A stretch of DNA of 64,000 bases from Ricordea florida (taxonomy: Eukaryota > Cnidaria > Anthozoa > Corallimorpharia > Ricordeidae): positions 2,664,501 to 2,728,500 of the forward strand of contig OX453278.1 in NCBI GenBank assembly GCA_949710005.1, written 5' to 3'. Shown piece by piece: positions 45,976 to 59,300 of the stretch (positions are counted from its first letter, which is position 1; every line of letters begins with the position of its first letter). Both the position numbers and the translations under genes were made by a program. Under the pieces are notes generated by a model, which made no database searches, had not been told where the DNA came from, and saw only the letters and a list, made by a program, of their open reading frames with translations.

Positions 45976-48414
45976 TCACCACCAAGCTAGCGAGTTACGG
46001 ATTCGTCTTGGATGTGCCGTGATCTCTTGTAATTCCGTCATGTGCTTCAGTCTTCTCTTGATGTTTCTCTCTGGTCCGGTTCCTTCCTTCAGTACAAGGA
46101 AGTAATGACTGTATTTTCTTCGCTGAATACCAAATCTTCCTCTAGCGTGAATTCTGATTTTCTTTATACATCGGCCATTGCCGACATATGACTCCGCTAC
46201 AAAGAAAAAATAAAAGGAGTTTAGACAAAGTTTGCTTCCGATGTTTAAGTTAGAACTGCAGGAATACTGCAAAGAAAATACTAACACTTGCACATGGGCA
46301 AACAAACTAAAGTAAAACACAAACAGTCACTGAAAAAAGCAAAGGTACGTAAGTTATTAAATTTAACTTATTATATTGTACCCTTTGAAATCAGGCATCT
46401 TTTTGACTGGACAAAGAACATGTCAAATGCTACACATAAAAACAAACAAACTTCCAGGGAGGATAATGGGAGACAAGAGTATTGTAAAGATACAAATGAA
46501 CATAATATAATAAGCATATTTATTACATTAAATTTAGTGGTACACTGAGTGGTTACTGGTAGCAAACTGACAAAATGATATCACATAATATGTGCATATA
46601 TAAATGATATCTGCACATGTGTGATATCACTAGGTAGCGTTTTTGTTATGATTGGTATTTGGTATACCACTAAATTCTATGTAATAAAAAGGAAGTTACA
46701 AGGTCTTTTGGGGATATGAGTGGCTGAGTGGTCTGGGTGCCAGACTTGTGATCTGCTCACGGTCCTGGGTTCAATTCCCATCCTGACCACTATCTAGATA
46801 TGTAACACGGTAATCCCAAGTTTCAGATCCTTGGCCACACTTGTGAATAGCCAACAGGTCTGCCTACCACCAGTTGGGTTTTTTAGCAAAGTTTATGTTG
46901 ACTGTCAATACTCGGAGATACTAGCTCTTCTGACCTACTCTTTAAATCCGAGTCAAAAAAATAAAGTACTAAATTGTTACAAATATGTCTCTTGTTTGTT
47001 GCGCTCACTTGAGAAATATTTTTCAACACTCAAAGATAGATTATATATATATCTGTGCAGCCGTGTAATGCCCTCTATATATCAACATACCAATCCACAG
47101 ATGGTTGGTGTCTAGTATTCCATACTTCTCTTTTGCCATTTTCTGAGCCTCTTGAATTACCTGAAGGAGTGTGCACAAGAACTCCATTTACTACATTCAT
47201 TAGTAGTTCTCCTTAGTGAAAGCCACTCGCTTGGCTACAGTAAAAGACACATGTAAATGACATGATACGAGGAAATCCTGTGCTAAACACAAGTACAGTA
47301 CCTCCTTTACAGATACTGCAGCCTTTTTGGGAGAGAAAGTCATTTGTTTAATGGCCTCTTCTACGGGAAGTCCACGGATCTGTAAAATAGGAAATGCTTT
47401 ATGAAAATAATGAACAAACCTGCAGCTGATAGTAAATATGCAAATAAACATCTGGTAAATTCTTAAGTCTTAAACTGCACTTTAATTTATGGATATTTAA
47501 AATATTTACGAAACTAAATCAATTGTCTAAATTTAGTTATAAGCATTTCCATGTCAGGTAATAATTACACAATGCTCATCTACAAGGTAAAAAATAAGCT
47601 CCACAGCCAACCCTAATGACTCCTGAAAAACAGACTAGACAGGAGTGTTGAAATTTCTTTCAGCTCATCCACATGTTATTAATATAAAGCATAATATGTA
47701 CAAAATTGGAGGCTTGAGTGCCCATTTGAGTAGATGCTACAATTATATATTAAGCATTACAAATACACAAAACATACTGGTCATACATACATACATACAT
47801 ACAGACAAACTTTATTTGAGTGTCAATCAGTATTTAGCTCTAAGCTGAGAGCTAATTGGGGACATCAATTAAAAAAGAAGTTAAAATTAATAAAAATATA
47901 CTCACCACTTACTTCAAATTCTAATTACGTATAACCTATTTGCTAATTGTAACCCATTAATAACATAACATAATGTAAAATGTGAATATTGTAATCTGTT
48001 TACAGTATAAAATTAGTTAAAATATAAAAGATTCAAAGGAGCACTAAAATAAGAGATCTTGGTCAGGACTAACAGGTTTGGCAGTCCCAGCTCCCATCCA
48101 ACAATCCTGTTATGTCCATTCCACGATTTGCACCTTTGAATGCATCAAGGCTCTGTTTTTGATGTAGGTTATTATCAATTTTGCTCCATAGATAGGGTCC
48201 CAGATATAGGATACTATGATTGTCGTATTTTATGGTGCTAACTTGAGGGACAGAGAAATCTTTATTACATAAATTGTATTTACTATTTGAGTTAGGAAAA
48301 ATGTCAGTAGTTTTGTCCATTCAAGGTTAAATTCTGTAAGATCCAAACCTGTCTTGCCACAAGGTTGATTTTACTTGGACTGCACTTGATGTCTCTTCGA
48401 CAATGGTAAATGGT
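45976..48414 (-). CDS. MRPL22: Mitochondrial ribosomal protein uL22m (3' exons; 5' end not resolved)
   Basis: Four in-phase minus-strand exons: 48414-48349 (TIYHCRRDIKCSPSKINLVARQ, 22 residues), 47379-47302 (IRGLPVEEAIKQMTFSPKKA...), 47160-47091 (VIQEAQKMAKEKYG...) and 46196-45976 (ESYVGNGRCIKKIRIHARGRFGI... to the stop). The YHCRR, IRG-EEAI and GRFGI blocks match the mitochondrial uL22 family: large-subunit protein, at the exit tunnel. The visible part is 144 residues; the human protein is about 206. The missing N-terminus would lie between 48415 and 50337. A candidate first exon is the minus-strand ATG at 50337 (MAARRGDPTSRVFAFTASLI), Arg-rich as in mitochondrial presequences, but I could not trace how it splices. 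The gene runs divergently from GEMIN5. Confidence 0.85.
46726..46840 (+). mobile_element. tRNA-derived SINE in an MRPL22 intron
   Basis: GTGGCTGAGTGGTCTGGGTG (A box) and CCTGGGTTCAATTCCCATCC (B box) form a tRNA-like head, followed by a body that is not tRNA. It is not counted as a tRNA gene because no proper anticodon arm or acceptor pairing is seen. Confidence 0.6.
47765..48330 (-). mobile_element. CR1-like LINE 3' end in an MRPL22 intron
   Basis: At 48320-48069 the minus strand reads STIKYDNHSILYLGPYLWSK and ends GSWDCQTC, the terminal block of CR1-like reverse transcriptases in cnidarians. A CATA microsatellite at about 47785-47800 lies at its distal edge. Confidence 0.7.
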
Positions 48415-48534
48415 CTGAAAAAAAAACAACTCCACTCTTCAGCAACAAGTAAGGTCCAGTTCAAAAAAACAGTACTGTGTTTTACAAAAATGTTATGAAA
48501 TTCAGACACAGTTAGAGATGGTGCAACAGCATCT

Positions 48535-48536
48535 GA

Positions 48537-48567
<31 letters not shown>

Positions 48568-48600
48568 TGTGTGTGTGAGTGAGTGAGTGAGTGTGTGTGT
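48535..48600. repeat. GT microsatellite
   Basis: About 30 GT units with a GTGA interruption, in an MRPL22 intron. Open frames made of Thr/His repeats here are artefacts. Confidence 0.95.
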
Positions 48601-48829
48601 GGGGGGGAGTGGGGGAGGCAGGAGGGGCATAGTAATGCCCCCTTTTTGCTGGAAAGAGGAGATACATAAGGAGGAAGAAATAACTGCAAAATTAATGCAT
48701 AATTCCAAGGGTGTTTCCCTCCCCATCTTTACCCTTCCTGATTTGCACTCACTACCAGCCACTTATGTTTCCTACTTTCTCATATACCAACACTGCCTCA
48801 TTTAATTTTGTTTAGTCATTGGTGTAATA

Positions 48830-49010
48830 TTTTTGTATTTTTGTCAATACCTCTGTTGGCGGCTCAGGTATTCCTTTCTCTTCCTCAATCTCTGCTTGTG
48901 TCTTTCCCCATAGTTCTCTCGTCACAGAAAAGGTCGAAAAACATGCTGCACTTGTGTGTAGCTTGGAAGGAAGCGTTGTCTGTAAGGATAGGTTCCTTGA
49001 AGTGAAAACA
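48830..49010. repeat. Dispersed repeat, inverted copy of 32458-32640
   Basis: Shared blocks include GTTGGCGGCTC, AAAAGGTCGAAAAACA and GAAGGAAGCGTTGTC. The type is unknown. 49010-49530 next to it shows no recognisable feature. Confidence 0.6.
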
Positions 49011-49533
49011 GAACCCTTTTTAAAATAATTTTTTTAGGAATCTCATTAAATTAAACTCAATGTAATATTCAACCTTAGGTCTTAGTCAGCCTAAAGTGGC
49101 CATTAGCTACCATATTCCAATGCAAATATCCTAGCAGTTATTCTCCTTAGAAACACACACTTTCTTAAATGTTAGTTTTGAGAATTTGCCTCATCCTCGG
49201 TGTGAAAACCTGTTACATTGATGAGTGACTTAAGCAAAGAAAATAATGGCGACAAAACAATAGAAACTACATGCAGGAATATAATTGCAAGAAAAAAAAA
49301 CAAAGAAAAACTTCACAGGTATTTACACCGAGGTAATAATATTGGATCAATCTAGTTAGATGACAATTATCTCAATTCTTGTGATCTGCTAGTGTTGACA
49401 GGTGAAGTCGCATGAGTGAAAGGGTTAACGTAAAACGCGGCATTAGGACAAGGCAGTACATGCAAGGTATTAAAAATCTCAATTTCCAAACGTGAGGGTT
49501 TAGCCTGGGTGGTATGTAAAGTGTGCAAGCTTT

Positions 49534-49673
49534 GGTAAGATTTCCTCACAGGTTCCTACCTCATTATGCATGCTGTAGCTGCACGGTTTCGTTCTCAGAA
49601 ATGTTTGCATGCGCACTTCCCAATTGAACTACAGCATGCATAATGAAGTAGGGACCTGTAAGGAAATCTTACC
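49534..49673. mobile_element. MITE family M, copy 1
   Basis: The inverted ends read GGTAAGATTTCC...TTATGCATGCTGTAG, with the complement at the other end. It lies in the opposite orientation to copy 2, 27 bp away. Confidence 0.8.
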
Positions 49674-49700
49674 CAAGCTTTCTCCATCAAGAAAATAATA

Positions 49701-49845
49701 GGTAAGATTTCCGCACAGGTCCCTACTTCATTATGCATGCTGTAGTTGAATTGTCTTGGGAAGTGCGCATGCAAACATTTCTGAGAACGAAACCGTACGG
49801 CTACAGCATTCATAATGAGGTAGGGAGCTGTGCGGAAATCTTACC
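49701..49845. mobile_element. MITE family M, copy 2
   Basis: GGTAAGATTTCCGCACAGGT at the left and ACCTGTGCGGAAATCTTACC-like at the right (here AGCTGTGCGG), with the central block GAATTGTCTTGGGAAGTGCG. Inverted relative to copy 1. Confidence 0.8.
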
Positions 49846-50072
49846 AAATAATATTCATGCTTCTTAAATCAATGTTAAGCTTGCAAATCAATACTCAAAG
49901 CGCATTTTTCAGAATATCCTGAATTGACAAAATAAATATCTCGTCCACTTGACAAAGTACAAATCTACGCTTACCGTAATTGAAACTGTACAATCTTTAG
50001 AAGACCTTCAACTGCAGAAGAAAAGAAAATAACAATTCGAGAAATATTTGGCTGGATTTCAATATCTCACCC

Positions 50073-50212
50073 CGTGCTTCAAAATGCATGCTGTAGTAAC
50101 CGTACTGTTCCTTTTTCAAAAACAACAACAACAATTATTTGCGCTTGCATTATCCTAGACTATACAGATACAGTATGCATAATGAACTATGGGGTGGTAA
50201 GGAAATCTAGCT
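50073..50212. mobile_element. Divergent family M MITE in the shared MRPL22/GEMIN5 promoter region
   Basis: Partial ends are visible: AAAATGCATGCTGTAG at the left and CAGTATGCATAATGAACTAT, then GGTAAGGAAATCTAG, at the right. It lies about 150 bp upstream of the GEMIN5 ATG and overlaps the end of the candidate MRPL22 first exon. Confidence 0.5.
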
Positions 50213-50357
50213 GTTCGTTTTATCAGAGATGCAGTAAATGCAAATACACGGGACGTTGGATCACCTCTGCGCGCGGCCATCTTGGATACAATCTTGGTAC
50301 ATGATCGAACACTCGAACCAGTCTTCCAGCACCACATTCATTGCCTCGTGCGGCAAC
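50213..50357. promoter_or_regulatory. Probable bidirectional promoter of GEMIN5 and MRPL22
   Basis: GC-richer than its surroundings (CTGCGCGCGGCCATCTTGG at 50269-50287), with an ATG on each strand: minus 50337 (candidate MRPL22) and plus 50358 (GEMIN5). AAGATGGCCGCGC on the minus strand resembles a YY1-type element often found at start sites of housekeeping genes. No TATA box. Confidence 0.5.
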
Positions 50358-53300
50358 ATGGCGGATGCGTCAAGGTTTGTACTTCCCGCTTCGCCGAACT
50401 GGTATTGTAGTTCAGTGGCAGACTGCAGTTTAACGGGAAAATACGCATTTGGTGCCAGAAACTGCGTTTATCTCCTTGATGTCCGTTTAGAGACGCCCGA
50501 GTTTGCTGGCCAGCTGGTTGGCCATTCAGAACGTGTGTCTGCCGTTTGTTTCTCAAAGCACCGACTCCACGCGAATTTTTTGGCGAGCGGCTCTGACGAC
50601 AGAACAGTGAAAATTTGGGATATAGAAACACAGCTGGCTCTTTTGGAGCACAAAGCACACAGCGTAAGAAATAAATATTTAGTGCTTATCTTTTTCTATT
50701 TTAGTATTTATTTTCTAGACACTTCATCACTTGGACATAAGAATGTTTCCTCGAACAGGTAGTGGGTTAAAAAAATTGAAAGCCTTCAAAGATTAGAGTT
50801 ACGCCTGGAATTGTCCGGGAGAAGAAATTTTAAAAGGAGAGATGTGTTTTTGGTTGAAACACTCACAAAGGAATGATTTCCACACAGGTCCCTACTTCAT
50901 TATGCATGCTGTAGTTGAATTGTCTTGGGAAGTGCGCGTGCAAACATTTCTGAGAACGAAACCGTACGGCTACAGCATGCATAATGAAGTAGGGACCTGT
51001 GCGGAAATCTTACCCTCACAAACCCCACCCCTCCCCACTCCCCTCCCCATTTTCCATTCCTGCTACCCTCCCAAAAAAGGGAAAAAATGTGCGGGTGGCA
51101 CGTACAGTTCTGTTAAGTTGATGCTCTACGTCTGCTCCTCATATTTAACGATGTATAATTATGTTAATAAATAACATAAAACTGTGGTTAAAAGTTACAC
51201 ATTGGAAAAATACGGGATAAATGTTTTTAAACACTTTGCAAAACCCAATGTTTCTTGTTGATTCAAGCTTCATCTTTTGATGTTCATTAGTGATGTCATT
51301 GATAAAGTTTTCTAACAGTGAAAGTCAGGATGGGAGAGGCTGAAAGTGATGTTGGAGAGGGGAACATGCCAAATATAATTTTGGTATATATAATGTATAA
51401 TGTGTTGTTTTACATGTGGCAAATACTGTTAGTAATTCTCCAATCATGCATTGTTTCAGGCTAAAGTTACAGCACTTGCGTGGTCTGCCCTTGTCACTGA
51501 CTTGGTTGTCTCAGGTAAGCTTGGGTACCATTCCTCAGAATTTTCCTTGAGACAGTTATTTTATCACTAAATTTACAGAGTATTGACTGACATTGTTTAA
51601 ACCTAACTTGAATTGGTTTTAGGGTACTCCAATATGGCATCATTGTCATCATCATCATTATCATCACCATCATCATTATTGTCATCATTGTCACTATCAA
51701 TAACTCATACCCGTTATTGACAATTGGGGTCCCTCCCATCGCCCTCTTGCAAGTGAGGCCTTTCTGTGGCTTGCAAGGTTTTGTTCAAACAGTGCTTTAC
51801 CCAGCTGAAATGTGAATCAGTGTGAGATTGCTTTTTTCACTGCCAGCTTGGTCAAATAAGTACCGTAGTCTTGGATTGTGTGCTGTTTACACAACAGGTG
51901 ATGAAAAGGGGCAGATTATTGCCTGGAGATATGCAGAGGCAAGTGTGGTGAGTGCCTGCCCCATCCAAGAACATATATTCTGCCTTGCATTTTCCTGTCT
52001 CTCAGAAGGTGACCTAGTAGTTGGGTAAGTGCAGCAATACGTTGTTCTCAGTTTTAGAAAGGTGACTAGTACTTTTTGTAGATATTGCAGAAAGCTGAAC
52101 ATTAGATACATTATTGGAAGGAAATTTTAAATAAATACTTTGTTAGGCTGCAGGTATATACAGGCCGAAGGTAGGGTGGGCTAGCTAGGGTGGGCTAGCT
52201 AGGGTGGGTTAGGGATTTTATTAATTAAGAGAGAAAAACTGATGCGGAAAAAATCTTGCAATAATCACAATAAATCAGTCAGCCATTTATTTGTAACTAG
52301 CAAACAAAGGGAAATTTATGTATGATACCTTATAGTCATGGAATTATTAGTATTCCTGACTTCCATTTGTAAAAATCTTCCTACTGCACATGTACTTTCT
52401 ATCCTTTATGATTAACATTTTTTTCATATCTTTGGATTGCTTGTAGTGTAAACGATGTAAACTAGAGTTGGCCTGTAAGTATAACTTAATGTGAAAATGT
52501 AATTTCCTTATGTAATGTTGTTTCTTGGTTTAAGGTACAAGAGTGGTGTCATACTGGTTCTTGTCATGGGAGGTGATGGTAGCATCTCTACGGTACACAG
52601 GCTCAGGGGACATTCTGGTGAAATTCACAGTCTTGCATGGTGCCCCACCCCTAAAGAGCATATTGATTTTGGTAAGTTTTCTTGGATCAATGTAAGTATC
52701 TTGTCAACCGCACACCTACACCTCCCCTAACCCAACAAGTTATAATAAGTTAAAACGTTAGTGTTAATGTTGGGTTAGGGGAGGGGTAGGTGCACACTTG
52801 CCCAAGATTTAATACTTAAATTGATCCGTTGTCTCTTTATGTGGTAATTATATATTAGGTCCTGCAGTATAAAAGTTCAGTGTCACCAACATACACTAGT
52901 ACATGCATGAAGATTTTCCAGCTGTGATCTTCTATTTACTATCTCTGTAGACGCTGGTAAAATCCTTACTTAAAGTTTAATGTACCTTTAGGTCCACTAC
53001 AAGAGAAGACTGCAGCAGCTGAAGGACATTTACTGGTGTCAGGCTCAAGAGATCAGACAGTGAGGCTTTGGGATACCTTGCATGGTAAAGTGTTATCTAT
53101 CTTACAGATGCCCAAGAGAGGCAGTCAGAAAGGGAGAGGCAGATATGATGGCTATGGTATCAAAGACAGGATGTGGCTCAGTGTCTGCTGGCCTGTGGCG
53201 TCACCTGGTCATGTTATTTCCAGTACTCATGGGTATGCCTGGTCTCACCATTCACTTACCAATCATTTAAACTCTTCATTTAATAACTAGTGTTTGTAAA

Positions 53301-56300
53301 TTTGATTGTCTGATAACAATCCTTTCACAAATCATCACCATTCAATGAATTGTCAGTAAATTAACTCTGCATCTAGTACTGTAGAAACTATTAAACTACA
53401 TGTAAGGTCAATATCCTGGTAAAGCAATTGTTGCAGTAGACTCAAAGAAGGCCTTGCAGACTCGGCCAGTATCATTCACTTAGGACAGTACGACTGTATC
53501 CTAGCCACCACTGAGCATTTTATTTGATAGCTCCAGCTTAGCTAGGGTATATCTGTTCCGAAGGTTGTCAGTGCCATTCCCACTTAGTTCTAAACTTTGC
53601 GATCAGAGATAATTCTCTGTGTCACCATTCACACTGCTATGTATGAACCTTTTTTGATATTCTAGTGGAGAGCTCTTGTTGTGGGACCTAAGCAAAGAAG
53701 GCAAAGAACAGCACCAATGCTTTGGTCTTGGACACACCAGAATTGTGTTTAACATCAGCTGTGATTTTGAAGGAACAAGAATAATCACAGCATCCATGGA
53801 CAGACAGGTAACCACAGGGGACCTGATATGAGAGACAGTGTTTCATCACATATCATATACTGTTTTTTAGTTTATGCTCATTTACAACTGATTTTGTATA
53901 ATGCAGATTATTGTTTGGGATCCCGAGTTCTTGCGGAGTCTTCACACCCTCCCGACCCTTGGCGGATTTGCCTACTCATTGGCCATCTCCCCCTTGGACC
54001 CTGGGACTGTGGGGGTAGGAGTAGGGGACAACATGGTTCGTGTATGGCAACCTACGTCAGCCTTAGGCCCCTATGAGACTGTCACTCTATGGCAAGGAGT
54101 CAAGTCAAAAGTTATGGTTGTAAGTAGAAAAAAAAAAAAACCTGAAAGCTGTGTTTGAAAGAAACTAGATTCAGTTCCCAGCTGTAGTTGTTTCGCATCG
54201 TCTTGTGATCCAGGAGAGACTGGTCGCTAAGGGAGATGAGTGTGAAGGGTTTACCTTCTAAAGAAACTGGTGCTGCGTCGATTGGGAGTTGAAACACACA
54301 AAATGAGTCTATGAAACGAGTTGATAAATGAAACCTGTAATACCGCTAGATAAAAGAAGATGCTGGCGTTAATCTCTTCGTCAGAGTAAATTCAGAAAGC
54401 AGATTCATATGTTTTCAGTTCTGTAGCTTGTATTTTATACTGAAGATATAGAATAACAACGACCAGCAAAACATTGTTCTCTTAACGTCTTTGTGAAGTT
54501 TTTTCTACTTAAAGTTCAGAAGAACTTTACTCATGGATGAGTCTTGTATGTCTTACTTCTATGATGATGTTATCCGCCACTAGTTTAAAGATAAGGAATT
54601 GACTCTACGGCCGTCTCGAAAAGAGTGTGCCAACAAAATTGAAACCATCTATCATCTTTAATTTTCAACTCATCCTTTAGTTCACCTGTAGTAGAAAAAA
54701 GTTTGTTTTTTCTTCCTTAAACTGATCAGATCCAGTGGCACCCAACAAAGGAAAGTGTTTTAGCCTTCGGAGCGGACGATGGGCAAGTCGGCCTGTACAA
54801 CGTGCTGTCTAAGAAGTAAGTCGCGCAGGAACTGTTCCTTGTGTACGTTGAGTGCCCACTGTAACGGAGGTAAAATGGCCAGAGAGAATATTATGCCACT
54901 TTCTACTTAGGATTCTGTACGAGGTCGAGTTCCGCAAGTGTGTGGCCTGGGAACCAACGTCATTTTGGCGGGAAAAATATGTGTAGCCGTCATCGTGTTC
55001 CTCAAAATTTTTTAGAAAATGTCGAAGTTGCAAAAGGGTTGTAATTTAACTACTCCTCATTCAAGAAGGCGACTAGACCTTTCATTCAAGTTTGACGTTT
55101 TTGAGGTGTTTACCTTTGAAAATAGGCCTGTTCTTCTCTCGCCATATTTTGCAATTTTCCTGCTCTGTTTTGTTTTCCTGTTGTTAGTATTAGCGGCAGA
55201 TTTTTGGTTGTGATAACTTGAATTTGTTTAAATACTCAGATGATTATACAAAATCGCACTCTCTGATTGGTTCGCTATCTCGGATTATCAGCCGATAATC
55301 ACCTCGACGAACTAAATGGCTGCCAGTCGTTCGCGCTTTTGATGAAATAAATTTTTTTCGTGTTGGACAATGCTTTTTCTTTTCTTTTCTTTTTTTGAAA
55401 TAATCACCTGTGTATTTATACTAAAACGATTATTCGCCGAAGGCGAAGTGATTATTGGTGAACATTCACCGATAATCACTTCGCCTTCGGCGAATAATTG
55501 TTAAATATTCTTTGCAGAGTGGATACTTCAGCCACCTATCACAAAAGGACAGTGTACTCGTTATCTTGGGGTCCACCCTGCCGCTGTTCAGGTACGTAAC
55601 TCCATTTTGAACCTAACAAATTTACCACATGCCATCTGACTCGCTGTGGAGTAACTATTATCGTCGGACAATATTGGCTCAAGTCATGGGATCTTTTAAG
55701 TCCTCTTGTTCCTCGGTGCAAAAGACAAGACGTTGAAGCAGAGGCGCTTGAAAATGTTTTCTCTCTAATTTCTAGTTTCCACTCCGCGCTTCTAACCACG
55801 GAAATGTCTCGGAAAAAAGAGAAATTCTGTTCTTTTGGTACCTATTAAGTTTTTTTTTTATGTTCTTATCTTCGCAACTGCTTAAGTTGCGTTATTACGT
55901 ATTTACCAATGCTAGGCTCACCTGCGGCTGACTCAGCCACAATGCGTCTGTACAGTTGTGGCGGCGATGGAAGCGTGTTCGCACACAACCCTAGTAACTT
56001 TATGGAAGATGCCATCGATGTGAACCATTTGATCCTTAAAACAAATCAGCTGAAGGTAGGAAAATTTCTCAGTAAGTAGAGTTTGTTTACTTTTTAAAAC
56101 TATCACTATTGAAACTTACAGTAAAAACCTCAGACCAGCTAGAAATTTCCAAGGTTCCGGTCGTGAACTCGGCATAATTCTATTAAACGCGAGTTTGCGT
56201 TTTTTATCACATATAAAACATTGAGAAGAGAGATGAAAATAAGACACTCGACTGATTAATTTTCGAGGTGCTTGCTACATGATGAAATATTTGCATAAGG

Positions 56301-59300
56301 TTTGATATTTTCAAATGAAATGATTTAGAATCAGAACGTTTTATCCGATATCCTGAACTTTTTTTGGCCCCAAAATGCCCCAGGTTTCGGTAGAAGTATC
56401 TTATTTGAGCGGAAAGGTAAATTATTATTTTCGTATTATTTTACATTTTAGATTTTAAAAACTATTGGGAACAAACTTTGACGCATTTTTCAGTAATATC
56501 AGTTACGGTTGCTTCAAATCTGATATTGATATCTCCTTGATACAGCACAAACCGTTTGGCCGGGCTGATGTCTCCTGGAGTCCTGATGGAACTGTGTTGG
56601 CTTTGGGTAATGAAGATGGGTAAGTCCACAAAACTCTTTTCAGAAAAACGGCAAAAGCAGTTGGCCATTTTGTTTCAGATTCTCCGCCCGAGTGATACTT
56701 AATAATCATACAAACAAGAGAAAGGAATAAAATGCCTTTATCAATAGGTTCCTTTTTTTCTTCCGCTTCGTGCGGCTTCACTGCTTGTCTGTCTCTTCCT
56801 GTCGATATTTTTGGAGGAACAACCGTGAAGTTAGTAGCGTTTTGGTTTTCACAGTCTGGTATGTCCGGGGTAACTTCCTCAGAAAACTTCTCTTTGTAAC
56901 TCTCCGCCTGGGTGTATTAATGGGTAGCAACGATATAAAGCTGGGGATGGCCTTGTCATGTGGAGGAGCTATAGTCCTAAGTGCTTCAACCTTAAGACAC
57001 CAGCGAGTTAAATTGTGGCTGTGTGGCCTTGGAGTTTCCTGTGCGCCTCAATCTCTATTGTTACATAGCGCTACCCCTGTGTTTTTTAGGTCCATCGAGT
57101 GTTATGTTCCCCCGGATCTGAACCAGGTCTGCAGTATCATTACCCATAGGAAGAGCATCACTACCCTTGCTTGGCATCATGGGTATAAAGAGCTTGATTT
57201 AGCAGGTAACAATTTTTTGTTAAGTAATTGCAGTCTGGGAACTAGATCGACGCATAACATTCAAACCTTTTGGCTTTTTATTCCCAATTGGAATCGTCAT
57301 CCAAAGGATAAAATGACGTCAATTGAAAGAAGGCGTTTTGGTGTAAATGTGAAGATATGGAATTACATGGTTAAATTCAAAGGGTTAAAATCAAAACCAG
57401 TATTGTGACTCAAAGTTTGACTGAAAGAGTTTGATATTAGAACCTCATTGTATGACTTGGCAACCGTATTTTTGTTCCTGTTATAGATTTGTTCTGGTAG
57501 TGTAAAAACGTAATGGCTTTTTTTCTGCAGAGAACATAAGTTGTAAATATTGGTTGGCGTCAGGCTCAAACGAATCAACCATTAATGTTCACGACCTTAA
57601 CGGCGTCCTACAGAAAGCGACGGGTATGTGTTTACTGTCAATTTTTCATCCTGTAACAAGACCAAATCATAGTGGCGAACACTTTTTAGTTTTAAGTCCA
57701 TATCTTTTAACTAAATTATTTCCAGTTTCATTTCTTCATGGGTGGGAATTGCCTTTTTGTTAATTCGATTATATATCTATCGCGCAGCCTCGAAACAGCT
57801 ATATTTCACGTCCCATGTGTCTCACAGTTCTCTCAAACTTTCTCTCGTATTTTCATCAGCGTTTGTAAGCACGCGTGCCTATTTCCCACGTACAAATAAT
57901 TTGAAATGGAAGTTTCCGGTTACATACAGTTTGTAAGGCACGGAACTGACTTGAACTGTGCTCTTTGTTAGTGCTGACATTCACTAAGTTTAGGCCCGTG
58001 AACAAATTACTAGTTAAGAGAAGTAGGTTTGCATCTCACTTACATCCCACCAACCGTCGGTCCCAAACCAACATTTTAATCGTTTTTGTATGGTGGTCAT
58101 TGTATTTTCCAGGTGAGTCTTCCAGTGCAGTACTCCAGGTGACACCGCTGACGAATAGTTTTCGTCAGTTGTCAGGTCATTCTGGTAGAGTCACTGGTTT
58201 GTGTTGGAGTCCTCATCAGTCTGAGCTGCTTCTTTCTTCTTCTTACGATGGAACTGCTCAGGTGAGTGAAAACGTCGACATACAACTCCAGAGATCAGAG
58301 GTAAAAACAGAACATCTGCTGGCGTAAAAACGCAACACCCGTCAACGATATAAGCTTTCTTTCCAGCAGTGTATAGAATTATTCCTGTCACTTCCAAGTT
58401 ATGACTAGTGATTTTCCTTCGTAAGTGCCACACACTTGCTCATAACTTAGTATGGAGAATTTGATGTTAACTCTTAAGATCTGAATAGTAATTCTCCTTA
58501 GTGAGCGCCGTACACCTTGTTGTATGTTAGCATGGAGAATTTAATGGTAGATTTGATCAATGATTTTGTCAACTCATTTCTCTTTTGTCAAGAATACAAT
58601 GATACTGTGAGGAGAAAGTACGTATTGATCATTTCAGCGAGTGAAAAAGTTGACATCCGCCGTGTACAAGACTTACTTCCGGCAAAAGGCGCGATAGCTT
58701 TTGCTATTTCTGAGTGGCTGTGCTCTCTTTCTTTTCACAATCATTTTCTTCTAATGATTCTACACCTTTGTATTAAGAGTACAGAGCACAATAAAGTTGT
58801 TGTTGTACAAACTTGAACTTGACTTCCAGCAGTGTCATTAAGGATACTTCCGGCACAAGAACAGAACGTGACATCCGGTAGTTGAGTTAACGTTACTTCT
58901 GGTATAAGCATAAACTTGACATCTAACAGTGGCGTTTTGGTTTCTTTTGGTCAGCAAACGTGTAGTTGCGGGAAGTTAACTTCCATTTTGTATAAAGGTT
59001 TGGGACGTAGTCAAAGGAGAACCTCTGCACAACTTCCGTGGCCACAGCAGCCGAGTGATGTGTGTAGTGTGGGGTTACCTGGACCCTGACTTGGTGTACA
59101 GTGGAGGAGAAGACGGGACTGTCAGACCCTGGCGTCCATCGCTGCAGCAGTATCGGCAGCCGCCAGTCCCAGGTAGGTAGATGCACTCTCGACGCGATCT
59201 ACACAGGACTAAAAAATACTGTTGTCTGCTGGTGTTTGATAACCTCAGCGGAAGAGCTCTTTGAGGTTTAGAAATGGTAGTGAACCAAGACGATTGCTTA

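Noticed and set aside
48502-48762. Thr/His-repeat open frame
   Set aside because: It is a translation of the GT microsatellite.
49367-49549. Possible 5' exon of MRPL22 (minus strand, 60 codons)
   Set aside because: It lacks the Pro-rich/YHCRR-leading block expected there, and no acceptor and donor give the phase needed to join 48414.
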